Shown: positions 31,914 to 40,672 of the stretch, in pieces
How positions within the stretch are numbered: position 1 is the stretch's first letter
Layout of the letters: every line of letters begins with the position of its first letter
NCBI RefSeq assembly: GCF_028368935.1
Contig: NZ_JAQNDK010000005.1
Span: 1,242,501-1,306,500, forward strand
Length of the DNA stretch: 64,000 nucleotides
Direction: 5' to 3'
From: Sorangium aterium
Lineage (GTDB): Bacteria; Myxococcota_A; Polyangia; Polyangiales; Polyangiaceae
Program-made: the position numbers and the translations under genes
Notes under the pieces: generated by a model
What the model was told of the DNA's origin: nothing
Databases searched by the model: none
The model's input: only the letters and a program-made list of their open reading frames with translations

Positions 31914-32786
31914 ATGGACGACCGGCTGAAGCAACTTCTGGTTCTCGGCAGGGAGCACTACGAGCGGCGCGAGTACGATCTCGCCGAGCACGCCCTGCGA
32001 CAGATCATCGAGAAGACCGACCGCTTCGCGGACGTCTACAACATGCTCGGTGTCATTCTCCACGAACGCGGTGATTTCCTCGCGGCCGAGGCCCACTTCG
32101 AGCGCGCGGTGCAGCTCAACGAGCACTACACGGAAGCGCTGCTGAACCTCGCCGTCACCTACAACGACCTCGGCAAATACGAGGCCGCGCGGCAGGTCTA
32201 CTCTCGCATCCGCCGCGGCGAGGGGGAAGGCGGCATCCTCGACCCGTTCGCGCGCGGCAAGATCGCCAACATGCACGCCGATCTCGCGCAGGCCTATGCC
32301 GACGTCGGTTGCGCGCAGGAAGCGATCGCCGAGCTCACGCGGGCCGTGGCGCTGTGTCCGACGTTCGTGGATCTTCAGCTGCGCCTCGGGACGATGTACC
32401 GCGACGCCGGGAATCTGGAGCTCGCTCGCGAGCATTACGCCGCCGCGCGCGACGCGAACCCGAAGTACGCACCAGCGCGCGTGCTGCTCGGGGTCGCGCT
32501 GCTCTCCCTCGGCGCGCCCGATCAGGCGAGCGCCGAGTGGCGCGAGGCGCTCGCGATCGATCCCGACAACAGGACGGCGAAGATGTACCTCCGCACGCTG
32601 GAGGCGCAGCGGAGCGGGCGCACTGCGGCCGCTGAGTCAGGCGATCCGGCGCCGGCCGCCGCGGCGGGTGGCACGTGGGACGCGCTCGACGAGGCGACAC
32701 CCACGACCGTGAGCGACATCCTCTCCAAGACGACGGCCGATGCAGCGGGTGAGACGGATCGTGCTGCACGGGAAGGCAAACCCTGA
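31914..32786 (+). CDS. TPR-repeat protein
   Basis: 290 residues from the ATG at 31914. At least five tetratricopeptide repeats span residues about 5-225, with the Trp/Gly/Ala/Pro spacing visible in ADVYNMLGVILHERGDFLAA, TEALLNLAVTYNDLGKYEAA and APARVLLGVALLSLGAPDQA. The last 60 residues are Ala/Asp-rich and disordered. No signal peptide, so a cytoplasmic scaffold is likely. It diverges from the M23 peptidase gene (117 bp apart) and is followed after three bases by the DUF2062-methyltransferase gene, forming a two-gene operon. The partner is unknown. Confidence 0.85.
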   Translation: MDDRLKQLLVLGREHYERREYDLAEHALRQIIEKTDRFADVYNMLGVILHERGDFLAAEAHFERAVQLNEHYTEALLNLAVTYNDLGKYEAARQVYSRIRRGEGEGGILDPFARGKIANMHADLAQAYADVGCAQEAIAELTRAVALCPTFVDLQLRLGTMYRDAGNLELAREHYAAARDANPKYAPARVLLGVALLSLGAPDQASAEWREALAIDPDNRTAKMYLRTLEAQRSGRTAAAESGDPAPAAAAGGTWDALDEATPTTVSDILSKTTADAAGETDRAAREGKP

Positions 32787-32789
32787 ACG

Positions 32790-34037
32790 TTGGCGAAATA
32801 CTCTCTCCTCCGAGAGGAGGCGCGCCGCGCGTGGCGTGAGCTCCGTGGCAGCGAGCTCTCCGCCGGCCGGACCGCCGTGGCGGTGGCGATCGGCCTGTTC
32901 ATCGGATCGCAGCCGATCTTCGGCTGCCACACGCCGCTCGTGCTCCTCCTCTGTCTGTGGTTCCGCCTGGATGCAGCGATTGCCTGGGTCGCTGCGAACA
33001 TCTCCAACCCCTTGTTCGCGCCAGCGCTGCTCACGGCCGAGGTCCAGGTCGGCGCGTACCTCCGCACGGGTCGCTGGCTGCGCCTCTACGAAAAGATGAG
33101 CTGGGCGCAAGCGCTTTCGGACTTCCCCGAGTACATGTTCCTCGGCGCCCCGGTGGTCGGGCTCGCGCTCGCGGCGCTCGGCGGCGGCCTGATCTTCGTC
33201 CTCGTCACGCTGAAGCGGCGCCGAGCTCCCCTGCAGCAGAGCAGCAGGATGGAGCCGTATCGGCTCCCCGGGGATGCACCGCCGTGGGTTCACGCGGTCG
33301 AGCGCGTCGCCGGGAGGTACAGCCCGCCTGAGGGCGCCACGCCGGCGCAGCGTACCCGCTTTCACTATGTCCGCTTCAAGCTGCTCGGCGACCCCATCGC
33401 CCGGTTGATTGCCGACATCGCTGGCGACCGCCCCGGCGCGCTCGGGGAGGTCCTCGATATCGGGACCGGGGCTGGCCAGCTGCCGATTCTCCTGCTCGAG
33501 CTGGGGAGGGCCGAGCGCGCGCGTGGGTTCGACTGGGACCGAGCCAAGATAGAGGACGCCCGGCGCGCGGCCGGCGGGGGCTCCGGCGCACCTCTCCCGC
33601 GCTCGTCCGAGTCGCCCGGCGCGCAGCGCGCGGCCCACGCCGCCCCTCCGCTGGACGCCGAGTTCTGGTGCGCCGATGCGCGCGAGGCCGAGCTCGGAAC
33701 TGCAGACACCGTGCTGCTCATCGACCTGCTCCACTACTTCCGCGTGGAAGAGCAGGACGCGATCGTGCGGCGGGCGGCGGCCGCGGTTCGTCCGGGCGGG
33801 CGCCTGCTCGTCCGCGAGGCGGACACCGAGCGCGGCTTGAGGAGCTCGATCACGCTCCTTGAGGAGCGCGTTTTCACCGCGCTTCGATTCAACCGGGGCG
33901 AGCGTGTGCGCTTCCGTCCTGCCCGAGAGATCGCGGCGCTCCTCGAGCAGCTCGGCTTCTCCTGCGAGACGATGCCCGCCTGGGGGAAAACGCCCTTCTC
34001 GAATGTCCTCATCGTCGGGAGCCGAGCCCAGCGCTGA
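32790..34037 (+). CDS. DUF2062 membrane domain fused to a SAM methyltransferase
   Basis: 415 residues beginning with TTG at 32790, three bases after the TPR gene; no in-frame ATG or GTG is better placed. Residues 1-145 are DUF2062: amphipathic start, AVAIGLFIGSQPIFGCHTPLVL, then AWVAANISNPLFAPALLTAEVQVGAYL and another helix pair. After a linker (about 146-185) comes a class I methyltransferase with motif I VLDIGTGAGQLP (about 221-232), motif II around ARGFDWD, an acidic VLLIDLLHYF motif IV, and the VRPGGRLLVRE post-motif. DUF2062 proteins are usually stand-alone. The fusion places a soluble methyltransferase on the membrane. Substrate unknown; lipid or quinone-like molecules are possible (inference). 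Confidence 0.8.
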   Translation: MAKYSLLREEARRAWRELRGSELSAGRTAVAVAIGLFIGSQPIFGCHTPLVLLLCLWFRLDAAIAWVAANISNPLFAPALLTAEVQVGAYLRTGRWLRLYEKMSWAQALSDFPEYMFLGAPVVGLALAALGGGLIFVLVTLKRRRAPLQQSSRMEPYRLPGDAPPWVHAVERVAGRYSPPEGATPAQRTRFHYVRFKLLGDPIARLIADIAGDRPGALGEVLDIGTGAGQLPILLLELGRAERARGFDWDRAKIEDARRAAGGGSGAPLPRSSESPGAQRAAHAAPPLDAEFWCADAREAELGTADTVLLIDLLHYFRVEEQDAIVRRAAAAVRPGGRLLVREADTERGLRSSITLLEERVFTALRFNRGERVRFRPAREIAALLEQLGFSCETMPAWGKTPFSNVLIVGSRAQR

Positions 34038-35278
34038 GCCCGAGTCGCCCTCCCCGCGAGCTCTCACCCTCCCACCGCCCGCGCCGCGCCCTCAGCGTCA
34101 GCGGCCGTTACCGGGTGTCTGATCCGGCGCGCGGCCTCTTCTGAGCGCATCGCCCAGTGGCTCGATCACCGCGGATGGTCAGAACCTGTCCGGTATGTTG
34201 ACGCGTTGGTCTCGAGGCTCCTTTCGGTACACGAGCCGAGCTATCCGGTGGAGCGACCCCCCTCATGGCACAGGCCATGCTTATCCCACGGGCCTGGCGG
34301 CGGAGCCCCGCTGTCCATGTTTCTTCCTGATCGCTAGAGGTCGACAGGCCTCCAGGGCACCGCCTTGCCAGGCGTCGGGCTCGCCCACATTGCAAGCTGG
34401 CAATATCCGCCTGGGGCGTCCTTTCCAGGTGTCCGTGGAGGTGCGTTGAGCTCCGGGCCGGCCGGGTCCAGTGTCGCTCCGAGGGCGCCGCGCGATCGTC
34501 GAGAAGGCGCCGGATGGGCGGAGCGGGTCAGGCGTTCACAGCAACAACGCCTGCGCGCAGCGCCGATCGTGCTCTTCCACGTCGGCAGTCCTTGCCGCCC
34601 TGACGACCCCACGGAACGAGCTCCGCCCGGCGGGGGTCCGGACCGGGATGACCGGACTCCCGCGCCGCATCGCCGCGTCGCGCCGGTGCCTCTCGCTTTC
34701 GCTTCCTTGGAGCTCCGCCCCGCTTCACGCCCCAGCGTCCGTTTCGAGGCCGCGTCATCGCTACGTGACAGGAGGTCCGACGGGATCGCTGATGCGCGAA
34801 ACTAGATGTGGTGGTCCATCGATGATGCCCCACGATATGTTGGGGTCTCAGGGGTGATGGCGTGATGGTCTCTCCCGATCCGCCGTTCTCAAGAGCAGGG
34901 GCGTGGCGGCTCGGTAACCCAGCGTCCTGGGCACCAGAGCGGACATGTGCTTACAGACGCGATCGGGGAGAGGCGCAGCCTGCGTCGAGTCACCAGGCGG
35001 ATCCGCTCAGCAGCGGTCGGGCGGCAGCTGACGGGCCTTGCGCGCGGATTTCTCCGTCGTCCTACGAGGAGACGACATGACTTGGAGGGACTTCCTGAGG
35101 GGCATCCAGCAGCGTGTATGGCTGCGGAGCTTGCTCCGCCCCGATGTGCGACGTCTCCGCGCCTGCCGGAACGGCTCCTGGCTCGCCGCGATTTCCCCTG
35201 CTGGGCTTGGGGGAAGGCGGGAGGTCGACCTCGGTCGGTTTGGCCGGACCCTTCTTCTGGAGAGCGTCGAGGCTGGCT
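34038..35278. other. Gene-poor interval
   Basis: About 1.24 kb without a gene I can support. Open frames here lack the strong third-position GC bias of neighbouring genes and match no family I recognise. Composition is more even, with AT patches such as TTGACG at 34198-34203 and ATGATGCCCCACGATATG around 34822-34839. A 74-codon frame from the ATG at 35077 (MTWRDFLRGIQQRV) overlaps the end of the AT-hook gene and is probably spurious. The stretch may be decayed sequence or contain an RNA I cannot identify. Confidence 0.5.
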
Positions 35279-35731
35279 TCAGCGGGAAAAGTACTTGGTA
35301 GCCCGCTTCTCTCCTTTCGACGTGATCTTCTTCTCGACGAGCAGCTTCCGAATCGGGAGGGTCAGCTCCTTCGTGGTCGTGCCCAGATCCTTGGCGATCT
35401 GCTCGACGCCCTGGCCGCTGTTGCTCCGGATGTGCTCCAGGACCTTCTGCGTCATCGCGGCGAGCTCTTCCTTCGAGCGCTTCTCGCCCTTCTTGCGGGT
35501 AGGCTTCGCAGCGCGAGCGGGGCGACCGACCGCCTTCTTGACCTCCGCAGGCTGCTGAGGAGCGGCCTTGGCCCGACCCACCTTGCGCGGCGCGGCGGCC
35601 GCAGCGACCGGCTGGCCCTCGCCTCGCAGGGCGTTGGCGACAGCCTCGAGAGCCGCTTTGCGGACAAGTCCGCTCAGCTGAGAGACGAATGCATCAACGT
35701 GGCTTTTGATCTCGGTTTCGACGTTGTTCAT
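35279..35731 (-). CDS. AT-hook / winged-helix DNA-binding protein
   Basis: 150 residues from the ATG at 35731. The N-terminal 45 residues are helical (VETEIKSHVDAFVSQLSGLV). The middle is basic and low complexity, with an AT-hook-like core KKAVGRPARAAKP and a Lys/Arg run (TRKKGEKRSKEE). The C-terminal 60 residues form a winged helix-turn-helix: VLEHIRSNSGQGVEQIAKDLG, then TTTKELTLPIRKLLVEKKI and the wing GEKRATKYF. Myxobacteria carry several histone-like small proteins combining AT-hooks with other modules. A chromatin-type or regulatory role is inferred. The sequence upstream of the start is unusually AT-rich (35740-35805) and is a likely promoter. It stands alone in a gene-poor segment. Confidence 0.8.
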   Translation of the reverse strand: MNNVETEIKSHVDAFVSQLSGLVRKAALEAVANALRGEGQPVAAAAAPRKVGRAKAAPQQPAEVKKAVGRPARAAKPTRKKGEKRSKEELAAMTQKVLEHIRSNSGQGVEQIAKDLGTTTKELTLPIRKLLVEKKITSKGEKRATKYFSR

Positions 35732-36476
35732 TGGATCTCGCGTCCCATGAATAGCTAGAGTTGTCAACTGCTGAACAGCACCTTGCTTGAAAATAATTCG
35801 AGAGGTGTCCCCTCAACGTGCGTCAAGAACCCGCGCTCGCCACCTCCCCGTCGGGTCATGGGGTGCTGGGGGCGACCGGTCGAGCCGGACTCCAGCACCT
35901 CGTCTCCCCGGCGATGTCGCGCCGCGAAGCCAGGCACCGCCCCAACCCAAGAGGGTGCGATGGACAGCGCCGTGCTCCGCTCTGCACCGCGCTGCGGATT
36001 TGGATGCCGCGGCGCGCGTGCCGTGGGCAGCCCCGTAACCGAGGGGAGCCAGCGACATTCCCATGAAGATCTGCTTTCCTGTGCTCCGGACACACGCGCC
36101 CCACCGCGCAGCGGCCGAAGCGGGCGCCTGACCGAGGGACCGTGGAGGAGCCCGACCCCCCGGGTGGAGCACCCGCGATGAGGAAAGGTGTCATGGCCGA
36201 GGTCGCCGTTCCAGCCGATCGCCGGTGAGCTGGAACGGCAGCCTTTCACTTCTGCACTCCACCCTGCTCCCGCGGCGTAACCGTATGCCCGAGCTCTCGT
36301 CTCCCGACCGAGCCGCTCTCCGGGATCGACCGCAACGTGTCGGCCGTCGAGACGCCCTCCGGCGGTGTCGACGTCATGAGGGCTACCCCACCCACCTGCC
36401 AGGACATCCCCCTGGCTGATCGGCGCGGCGGCCCGACGCGGTTGCTCCCACCCACGCGGTTGCTCCCACCCACGTT
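35732..36476. other. Intergenic region with AT-rich promoter patch
   Basis: 745 bp between the AT-hook gene and the amidohydrolase remnant. The part next to 35731 is AT-rich, and TTGACA occurs there on the minus strand at 35758-35763. The rest has open frames on both strands but no coding bias or known domain. Near its right end, an 18-bp unit ACGCGGTTGCTCCCACCC is tandemly duplicated (about 36434-36469). Confidence 0.45.
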
Positions 36477-37470
36477 GCAGCCCCCAGGCCATGTCGCCTC
36501 CGGTCTGGCTGCGTCTTTTTGCGGCTGTGCTGGAGCTGCCCAGCCTCCGGCCGAGTCTCCCAAACCGCTCGCCGTGCCCGAGCTCCGACGGCCGCCCCGG
36601 CAAGCCGGAAGTCGCCCTGCGGGAGGCCACGAGGCCGCCGCTCCTGCTCAGCCGCTCATCCTGATTCAGGGGGTGACACTCGTGCTGCGCACCAGGGTGA
36701 CGCTCGCCCGCGGCTCGCTCCCGTGCGAGGGGGCAAAGCTCACCGTCGCCGCCGAGGGCGACATCGATCCCCCGAGCGGGGCGGTGGTGATGGACGCTGG
36801 TGGACAGTTCGTCACTCCTCGGCAGCTCGACGCGCACTCCACCTCGGGGGCCGCCCGACACCAGGCGCAGCGGCGCACCTGGACGGCAGCGAACGGGAAC
36901 CAGACACGGGGCCGGTGGCGCCGCAGGCTCAGTTCGCCGATGCCTTCTGGCCCCAGGACCCGGGTATCGAACGGGCAGTCGCTGGTGGTGTTACGACCAT
37001 ACAAGTCCTTTCGGGTTCAGGCAACCTGATTAGAGGGTGCGAGGCAACGATGGAGCTCCGACCGGGCATCAGCCGTCCCATCGGCCCTCCGAGCTTCCTC
37101 CGAGCTTCCTCCCTGATTCCTCCCAGATGCTTCCCAGACGCTCGCCACCGTGGCGCCCGGCGGGCTGAAAGTGGCTTGCGGGGAGAGCCCGAAGCGCAGC
37201 TACGGCGGGGACAAGCGGGCACCGATGGCCGGTACGGGCAACCTCGCTCTCCAGCGGGCGACCTCTCTCAAGACCAGGAAGCTCCAGACGGACTGGGCGC
37301 GATGGAGCGACCGGGAGTCGCGCCGGATTGCGACCGAGGCGAAGATGCCGCGGTCCGCCAGGCCACGAAGGAGGAGCGCTCGACACCGAGACCTCCTCCC
37401 GCGGAGATCCTGCCGTCGGACCTACTGGCTGCTCGAGGGCGTGTCTCGCGTCGACCCGGGCGCGGCGGGC
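36477..37470 (+). pseudogene. Frameshifted, truncated amidohydrolase (imidazolonepropionase-like)
   Basis: Pieces of one metal-dependent amidohydrolase of the secreted type lie in order but in different frames. Piece 1 (36477-36840) has a signal/lipoprotein-like ASGLAASFCGCAG, then LILIQGVTLV, a GDIDPPSGAVVMDAGGQFVTP block, and LDAHS. Piece 2 (36838-37076, shifted frame) has HLGGRPTPG, PVAPQAQFADAFWPQDPGIE, AVAGGVTTIQVLSGSGNL and ELRPGIS. Piece 3 (about 37148-37320) has GGLKVACGESPKRSYGG and GNLALQRATSLKTRKLQ. Decayed sequence like a DPAVETLLAALEG segment continues to about 37460. The first shift falls inside the metal-binding His-x-His motif. The C-terminal catalytic half is missing, replaced by the repeat array, so no active enzyme can be made. 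Confidence 0.85.
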
Positions 37471-37580
37471 CATCACCGCAGTCGCTCGCGCTGCCTCCTA
37501 CACGGGCGGTCGTGCGACGCGCGACGGCACACCGTGATCGGGTGGCCTCGCGAGCGCCGCACGTCACCACGCGGTGCGCG

Positions 37581-37806
37581 CGGCTCACGTGATCAGGCCG
37601 CGGCGCGCGCTGCGCGGCTCACGTGATCAGGCCGCGGCGCGCGCTGCGCGGCTCACGTGATCAGGGCGCCCCGCGCGCTGCGCGGCTCTCGTGATCAGGG
37701 CGCTCGCGCGCGGCTCACATGATCAGGGCGCCCGCGCGCGCCGCGCGGCTCACGTGATCAGCCCGCCCGCGTGCGCTGCGTGATGACGCGCGGCTCACAT
37801 GATCAG
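37581..37806. repeat. Seven-copy GC-rich repeat array with TGATCA cores
   Basis: Seven copies of a 16-bp core CGGCTCACGTGATCAG separated by GC-rich spacers of CG/GCGC alternation. Cores start at 37581, 37615, 37649, 37683, 37711, 37746 and 37791 (periods 34, 34, 34, 28, 35, 45). TGATCA is invariant in all seven. The preceding CACG varies to CTCG (copy 4) and CACA (copies 5 and 7). In intact copies TCACGTGA and TGATCA are overlapping palindromes. It lies directly after the amidohydrolase remnant and upstream of uvrC. Confidence 0.93.
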
Positions 37807-38143
37807 CGCGCCCGCGTGTGCGCCGATGGCAACGTGGTGCGCGCGGGACTCTCGCCTCGCCGCGCGGCGGCCATCGCCCGCAGTCTGGCCTGCGTGTCCG
37901 TGTCGCCTTCGCTTCGGCTCGAACATGGCCTCGCGAACGTCGCGGTCGGGTCGGGCGACCCGCTCGACATCTCGACCTGGGCGTTCTGCCCCGTCGCTCC
38001 CGGCGAGCGGCGCCGCGTCACATGACGGCGCTTTTCTAGATGTAAAGGAGAACCGGCACGGGCCGCGTCGGCCGCTCTCCACGGGAGGAGCCGTGATCGC
38101 GGCGCTTGCTGCCGGCGCGCGCGACTTCTAGATCGTTCCGGCC
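37807..38143 (+). other. Region between repeat array and uvrC
   Basis: 337 bp. An open frame runs through it (about 37771-38025) with some coding-like bias but no recognisable domain, and I do not call it a gene. The segment CTTTTCTAGATGTAAAGGAG at about 38031-38050 is the only AT-rich patch and could include promoter or ribosome-site elements for a transcript into uvrC. Confidence 0.4.
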
Positions 38144-40399
38144 GTGGTCAACCCGAGCGCCAAGCAGGATCCCGAAGCCCTCCTCGCCGCCAAGCTCGCG
38201 TCGCTCCCGACGACGCCGGGCTGCTATCTGTTCATCGACAAGGCCGGCGCCGTCGTCTACGTCGGCAAGGCGAAGAGCCTGCGCTCGCGCGTCCGCAGCT
38301 ACTTTCAGGAGAGCGGAAGCGACGCCAGGTACTTCATCCCGATACTCCGGAAGATCGTGGCCGATCTGGAGACGGTGGTCACCGCCACCGAGAAGGAAGC
38401 GGCCGTACTCGAGAACGAGCTCGTCAAGCAGCACAAGCCGCGGTTCAACGTCAAGCTGCGTGACGACAAGGACTTCCTTTGCCTCAAGCTCGACACGCAG
38501 AAGGCGTGGCCGATGCTCGAGACGGTCCGCCGTCCCGCCCCGGACAAGGCGCGCTATTTCGGGCCCTACCACTCGGCGACGAGCGCGCGGCGGACGCTCC
38601 ACCTGGTCAACAAGCACTTCCAGCTCCGCACCTGCTCCGATACCGAGATGGCGTCGCGCCGGCGCCCCTGCCTGCAGTACCAGATCAAGCGTTGCCTCGC
38701 GCCCTGCGTGATGGATGTCGACCGGGAGCTCTATACGGAGATGGTCCGCTCGGTCGCGCTCTTCCTCGAAGGGCGCCACGACGAGCTCACGGGCGAGCTC
38801 ACCACGCGAATGCGGGACGCGTCGCGGGAGCTCGAGTTCGAGCGCGCCGCCATCTACCGCGATCAGCTCCGGGCGGTCGAGGCGGTGCGCGAGGCCCAGC
38901 GCGTCGTCTACGTGAAGGACGTCGATCAAGACGTGGTGGGCATCTACCGCGAGGGGACGCTCGTGGAGGTCGAGGTGATCTTGGTGCGGAGGGGGCGCGT
39001 CGCAGACACGCTGTCCTTCTCGCTCCGCAACATGGAGCTGCCGGACGACGAGGTGCTCGGCGGCTTCCTGAACGAGTACTATGGCGTCGCGTCCACCACG
39101 ATCCCCGATGAGGTCCTCGTGCCGGTGTTGCCAGACGGCGCGGAGGGCGTTGCGGAGTGGCTCGGCGATCGGCGCGGCCGCAAGGTGGCGCTCTTCGTGC
39201 CTCAGCGCGGGCCCCGCGTCGATCTGCTCAAGATGGCGAGCGAGAACGCAGCTCACGCGTTCCGGGAGAAGCAACGGAGCTCGGACGATCTCGAGGCCCG
39301 GCTCGAGGAGCTCAGGGAGCGCCTTCGTCTCCCGACGCTCCCGCGTCGCATCGAGTGCTGCGACATCTCGCATCTCGGCGGCGGCGACACGGTGGGATCG
39401 ATCGTGGCGCTCCTCGATGGTCAGCCGGACAAGAAGCGCTACCGCAGCTTCAACGTGAAGAGCGTGGCCGACGGCGACGACTACGCCGCGATGTACGAGG
39501 TGCTCTCACGGCGCTTCCGCCGCGGAAAGGCCGCCCGGCAGGCGAGCCCCGCGTCCACCGCAGAGAGCGAGGCCGCCCTCGGCGCCGAAGGCGCGCCCGA
39601 GAGCGACGTGATGGAGGGCGTCGCCGAGAGCGACATGATGGAAGGCGTCGCCGAGAGCGACATGATGGAGAGCGATCCGGCGGAGAGCGACGCGCTCGAG
39701 AGCGATGCGATGGAGGGCGACGTCGCTGAGGAGGACATCGGCTTGGCAACAGCGAGCGACGCTACGCCGCAGACGGAAGGGACGCAGGTGTCCGCTGCCG
39801 CGGAGCGGGAGAGCGCCGGCTCGGGGGGTGATGTGTCGAGGAGCGCCGAGGCCGGCGGAGGCGAGTGGGATCTTCCAGATCTGTTCGTCGTCGATGGTGG
39901 GCGCGGCCAGCTCCAGGTAGCGCTGTCGGCGGCGCGCGATCTCGGCCTGCACGGCCTCCCGATCGTCGGCCTGGCGAAGGAGCGGGAGACGCAGACCGGA
40001 GAGAAGCTCGTCGACCGCGTCTACCTGCCTGGCCAGAAGAACGGTATCCCGCTCCGATCGACGAGCTCCGCCCTCTTCTTCCTGGCGCGCGCGCGCGACG
40101 AGGCGCACCGCTTCGCAAACCACGCACGCAAGCGGCTAGGCAAGGCGCGGCGCCTCCGGTCCGCGATCGAGGACATCCCAGGGCTTGGCAGCGCGGTGAG
40201 GACGGCGCTCCTCCGGGAGCTCGGTTCCATGGAAGGAGTGCGCCGCGCGACGGACGCTCAGATCCTGGCGGTGACAGGGGTCACCAAGCGACACCTGTCC
40301 GCGCTGCGCAAGGTCATCCCGTCTCCCGAGTCCTCACAGCCCGACGCGCCGGCCGAGGACACCGGCGATCTCTCCAAGGCTCGCGGGCTCACGCGCTGA
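38144..40399 (+). CDS. uvrC: Excinuclease ABC subunit C with acidic insertion
   Basis: 751 residues from GTG at 38144 (typical UvrC is about 600-650). It cuts DNA on both sides of a lesion within UvrABC nucleotide-excision repair. N-terminal GIY-YIG nuclease (GCYLFIDKAGAVVYVGKAK), a Cys-containing block ending CLAPCVMDVDRELY, a UVR motif (RELEFERAAIYRDQLRAV), an RNase H-like nuclease half with ECCDISHLGGGDTVGS and DLFVVDGGRGQL, and two C-terminal helix-hairpin-helix motifs (IEDIPGLGSAVRTALL, ILAVTGVTKRHLSAL). Odd feature: about 110 extra residues at 465-573 split the RNase H-like domain between EVLSRRFRRG and LPDLFVVDGG. They are acidic, repetitive (ESDMMEGVA) and probably disordered. Confidence 0.95.
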   Translation: MVNPSAKQDPEALLAAKLASLPTTPGCYLFIDKAGAVVYVGKAKSLRSRVRSYFQESGSDARYFIPILRKIVADLETVVTATEKEAAVLENELVKQHKPRFNVKLRDDKDFLCLKLDTQKAWPMLETVRRPAPDKARYFGPYHSATSARRTLHLVNKHFQLRTCSDTEMASRRRPCLQYQIKRCLAPCVMDVDRELYTEMVRSVALFLEGRHDELTGELTTRMRDASRELEFERAAIYRDQLRAVEAVREAQRVVYVKDVDQDVVGIYREGTLVEVEVILVRRGRVADTLSFSLRNMELPDDEVLGGFLNEYYGVASTTIPDEVLVPVLPDGAEGVAEWLGDRRGRKVALFVPQRGPRVDLLKMASENAAHAFREKQRSSDDLEARLEELRERLRLPTLPRRIECCDISHLGGGDTVGSIVALLDGQPDKKRYRSFNVKSVADGDDYAAMYEVLSRRFRRGKAARQASPASTAESEAALGAEGAPESDVMEGVAESDMMEGVAESDMMESDPAESDALESDAMEGDVAEEDIGLATASDATPQTEGTQVSAAAERESAGSGGDVSRSAEAGGGEWDLPDLFVVDGGRGQLQVALSAARDLGLHGLPIVGLAKERETQTGEKLVDRVYLPGQKNGIPLRSTSSALFFLARARDEAHRFANHARKRLGKARRLRSAIEDIPGLGSAVRTALLRELGSMEGVRRATDAQILAVTGVTKRHLSALRKVIPSPESSQPDAPAEDTGDLSKARGLTR
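39599..39726 (+). repeat. In-frame acidic repeats inside uvrC
   Basis: Nine-codon units encoding ESD(V/M)MEGVA start at 39599, 39626 and 39653. They decay into five-codon ESDxx units up to about 39726. The period is a multiple of three, so the frame is kept. The repeats encode part of the extra acidic insertion in the RNase H-like half of UvrC. Confidence 0.9.
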
Positions 40400-40672
40400 G
40401 CGCGACCGGGGCCGCGCCGCGATGGATCGGTGAAAGATCACGCTGCGACCCGAACGGCGTTCCGGGTTGAGCGCCAAGGCGTTCTCTGCGACGATCCGAA
40501 CACCAGGCGCCCGGCCGCAATCCGGGCGCACGCGGTCATTTTTCGATCAAGAGCACCACCTGGCACACCGAGCGCTTCTTGCGGACCCGACGTAGTGGGC
40601 GGGCCGCGGCGGGCCGCGCTCGGCGAGCTCGATTCCCGGCGGGCACTGCCTCGCTCCGGGGTTACGCGGCAC

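Noticed and set aside
34198-34240. Promoter-like TTGACG at 34198-34203
   Set aside because: No acceptable -10 at 16-18 bp and no gene downstream to drive.
35077-35301. 75-residue plus-strand frame starting MTWRDFLRG
   Set aside because: Overlaps the 3' end of the AT-hook gene, no ribosome site and no family match.
35764-36861. 365-codon minus-strand frame across the amidohydrolase remnant
   Set aside because: No recognisable domain, weak codon bias, and it overlaps the pseudogene whose homology is on the plus strand.
37581-37806. CRISPR array
   Set aside because: The repeats are regular, but the spacers are not unique sequence: they are variants of the same GC-rich text. There are no cas genes nearby.
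37771-38025. 84-codon frame upstream of uvrC
   Set aside because: It begins inside the repeat array, has no domain and no ribosome site. Listed only as intergenic content.
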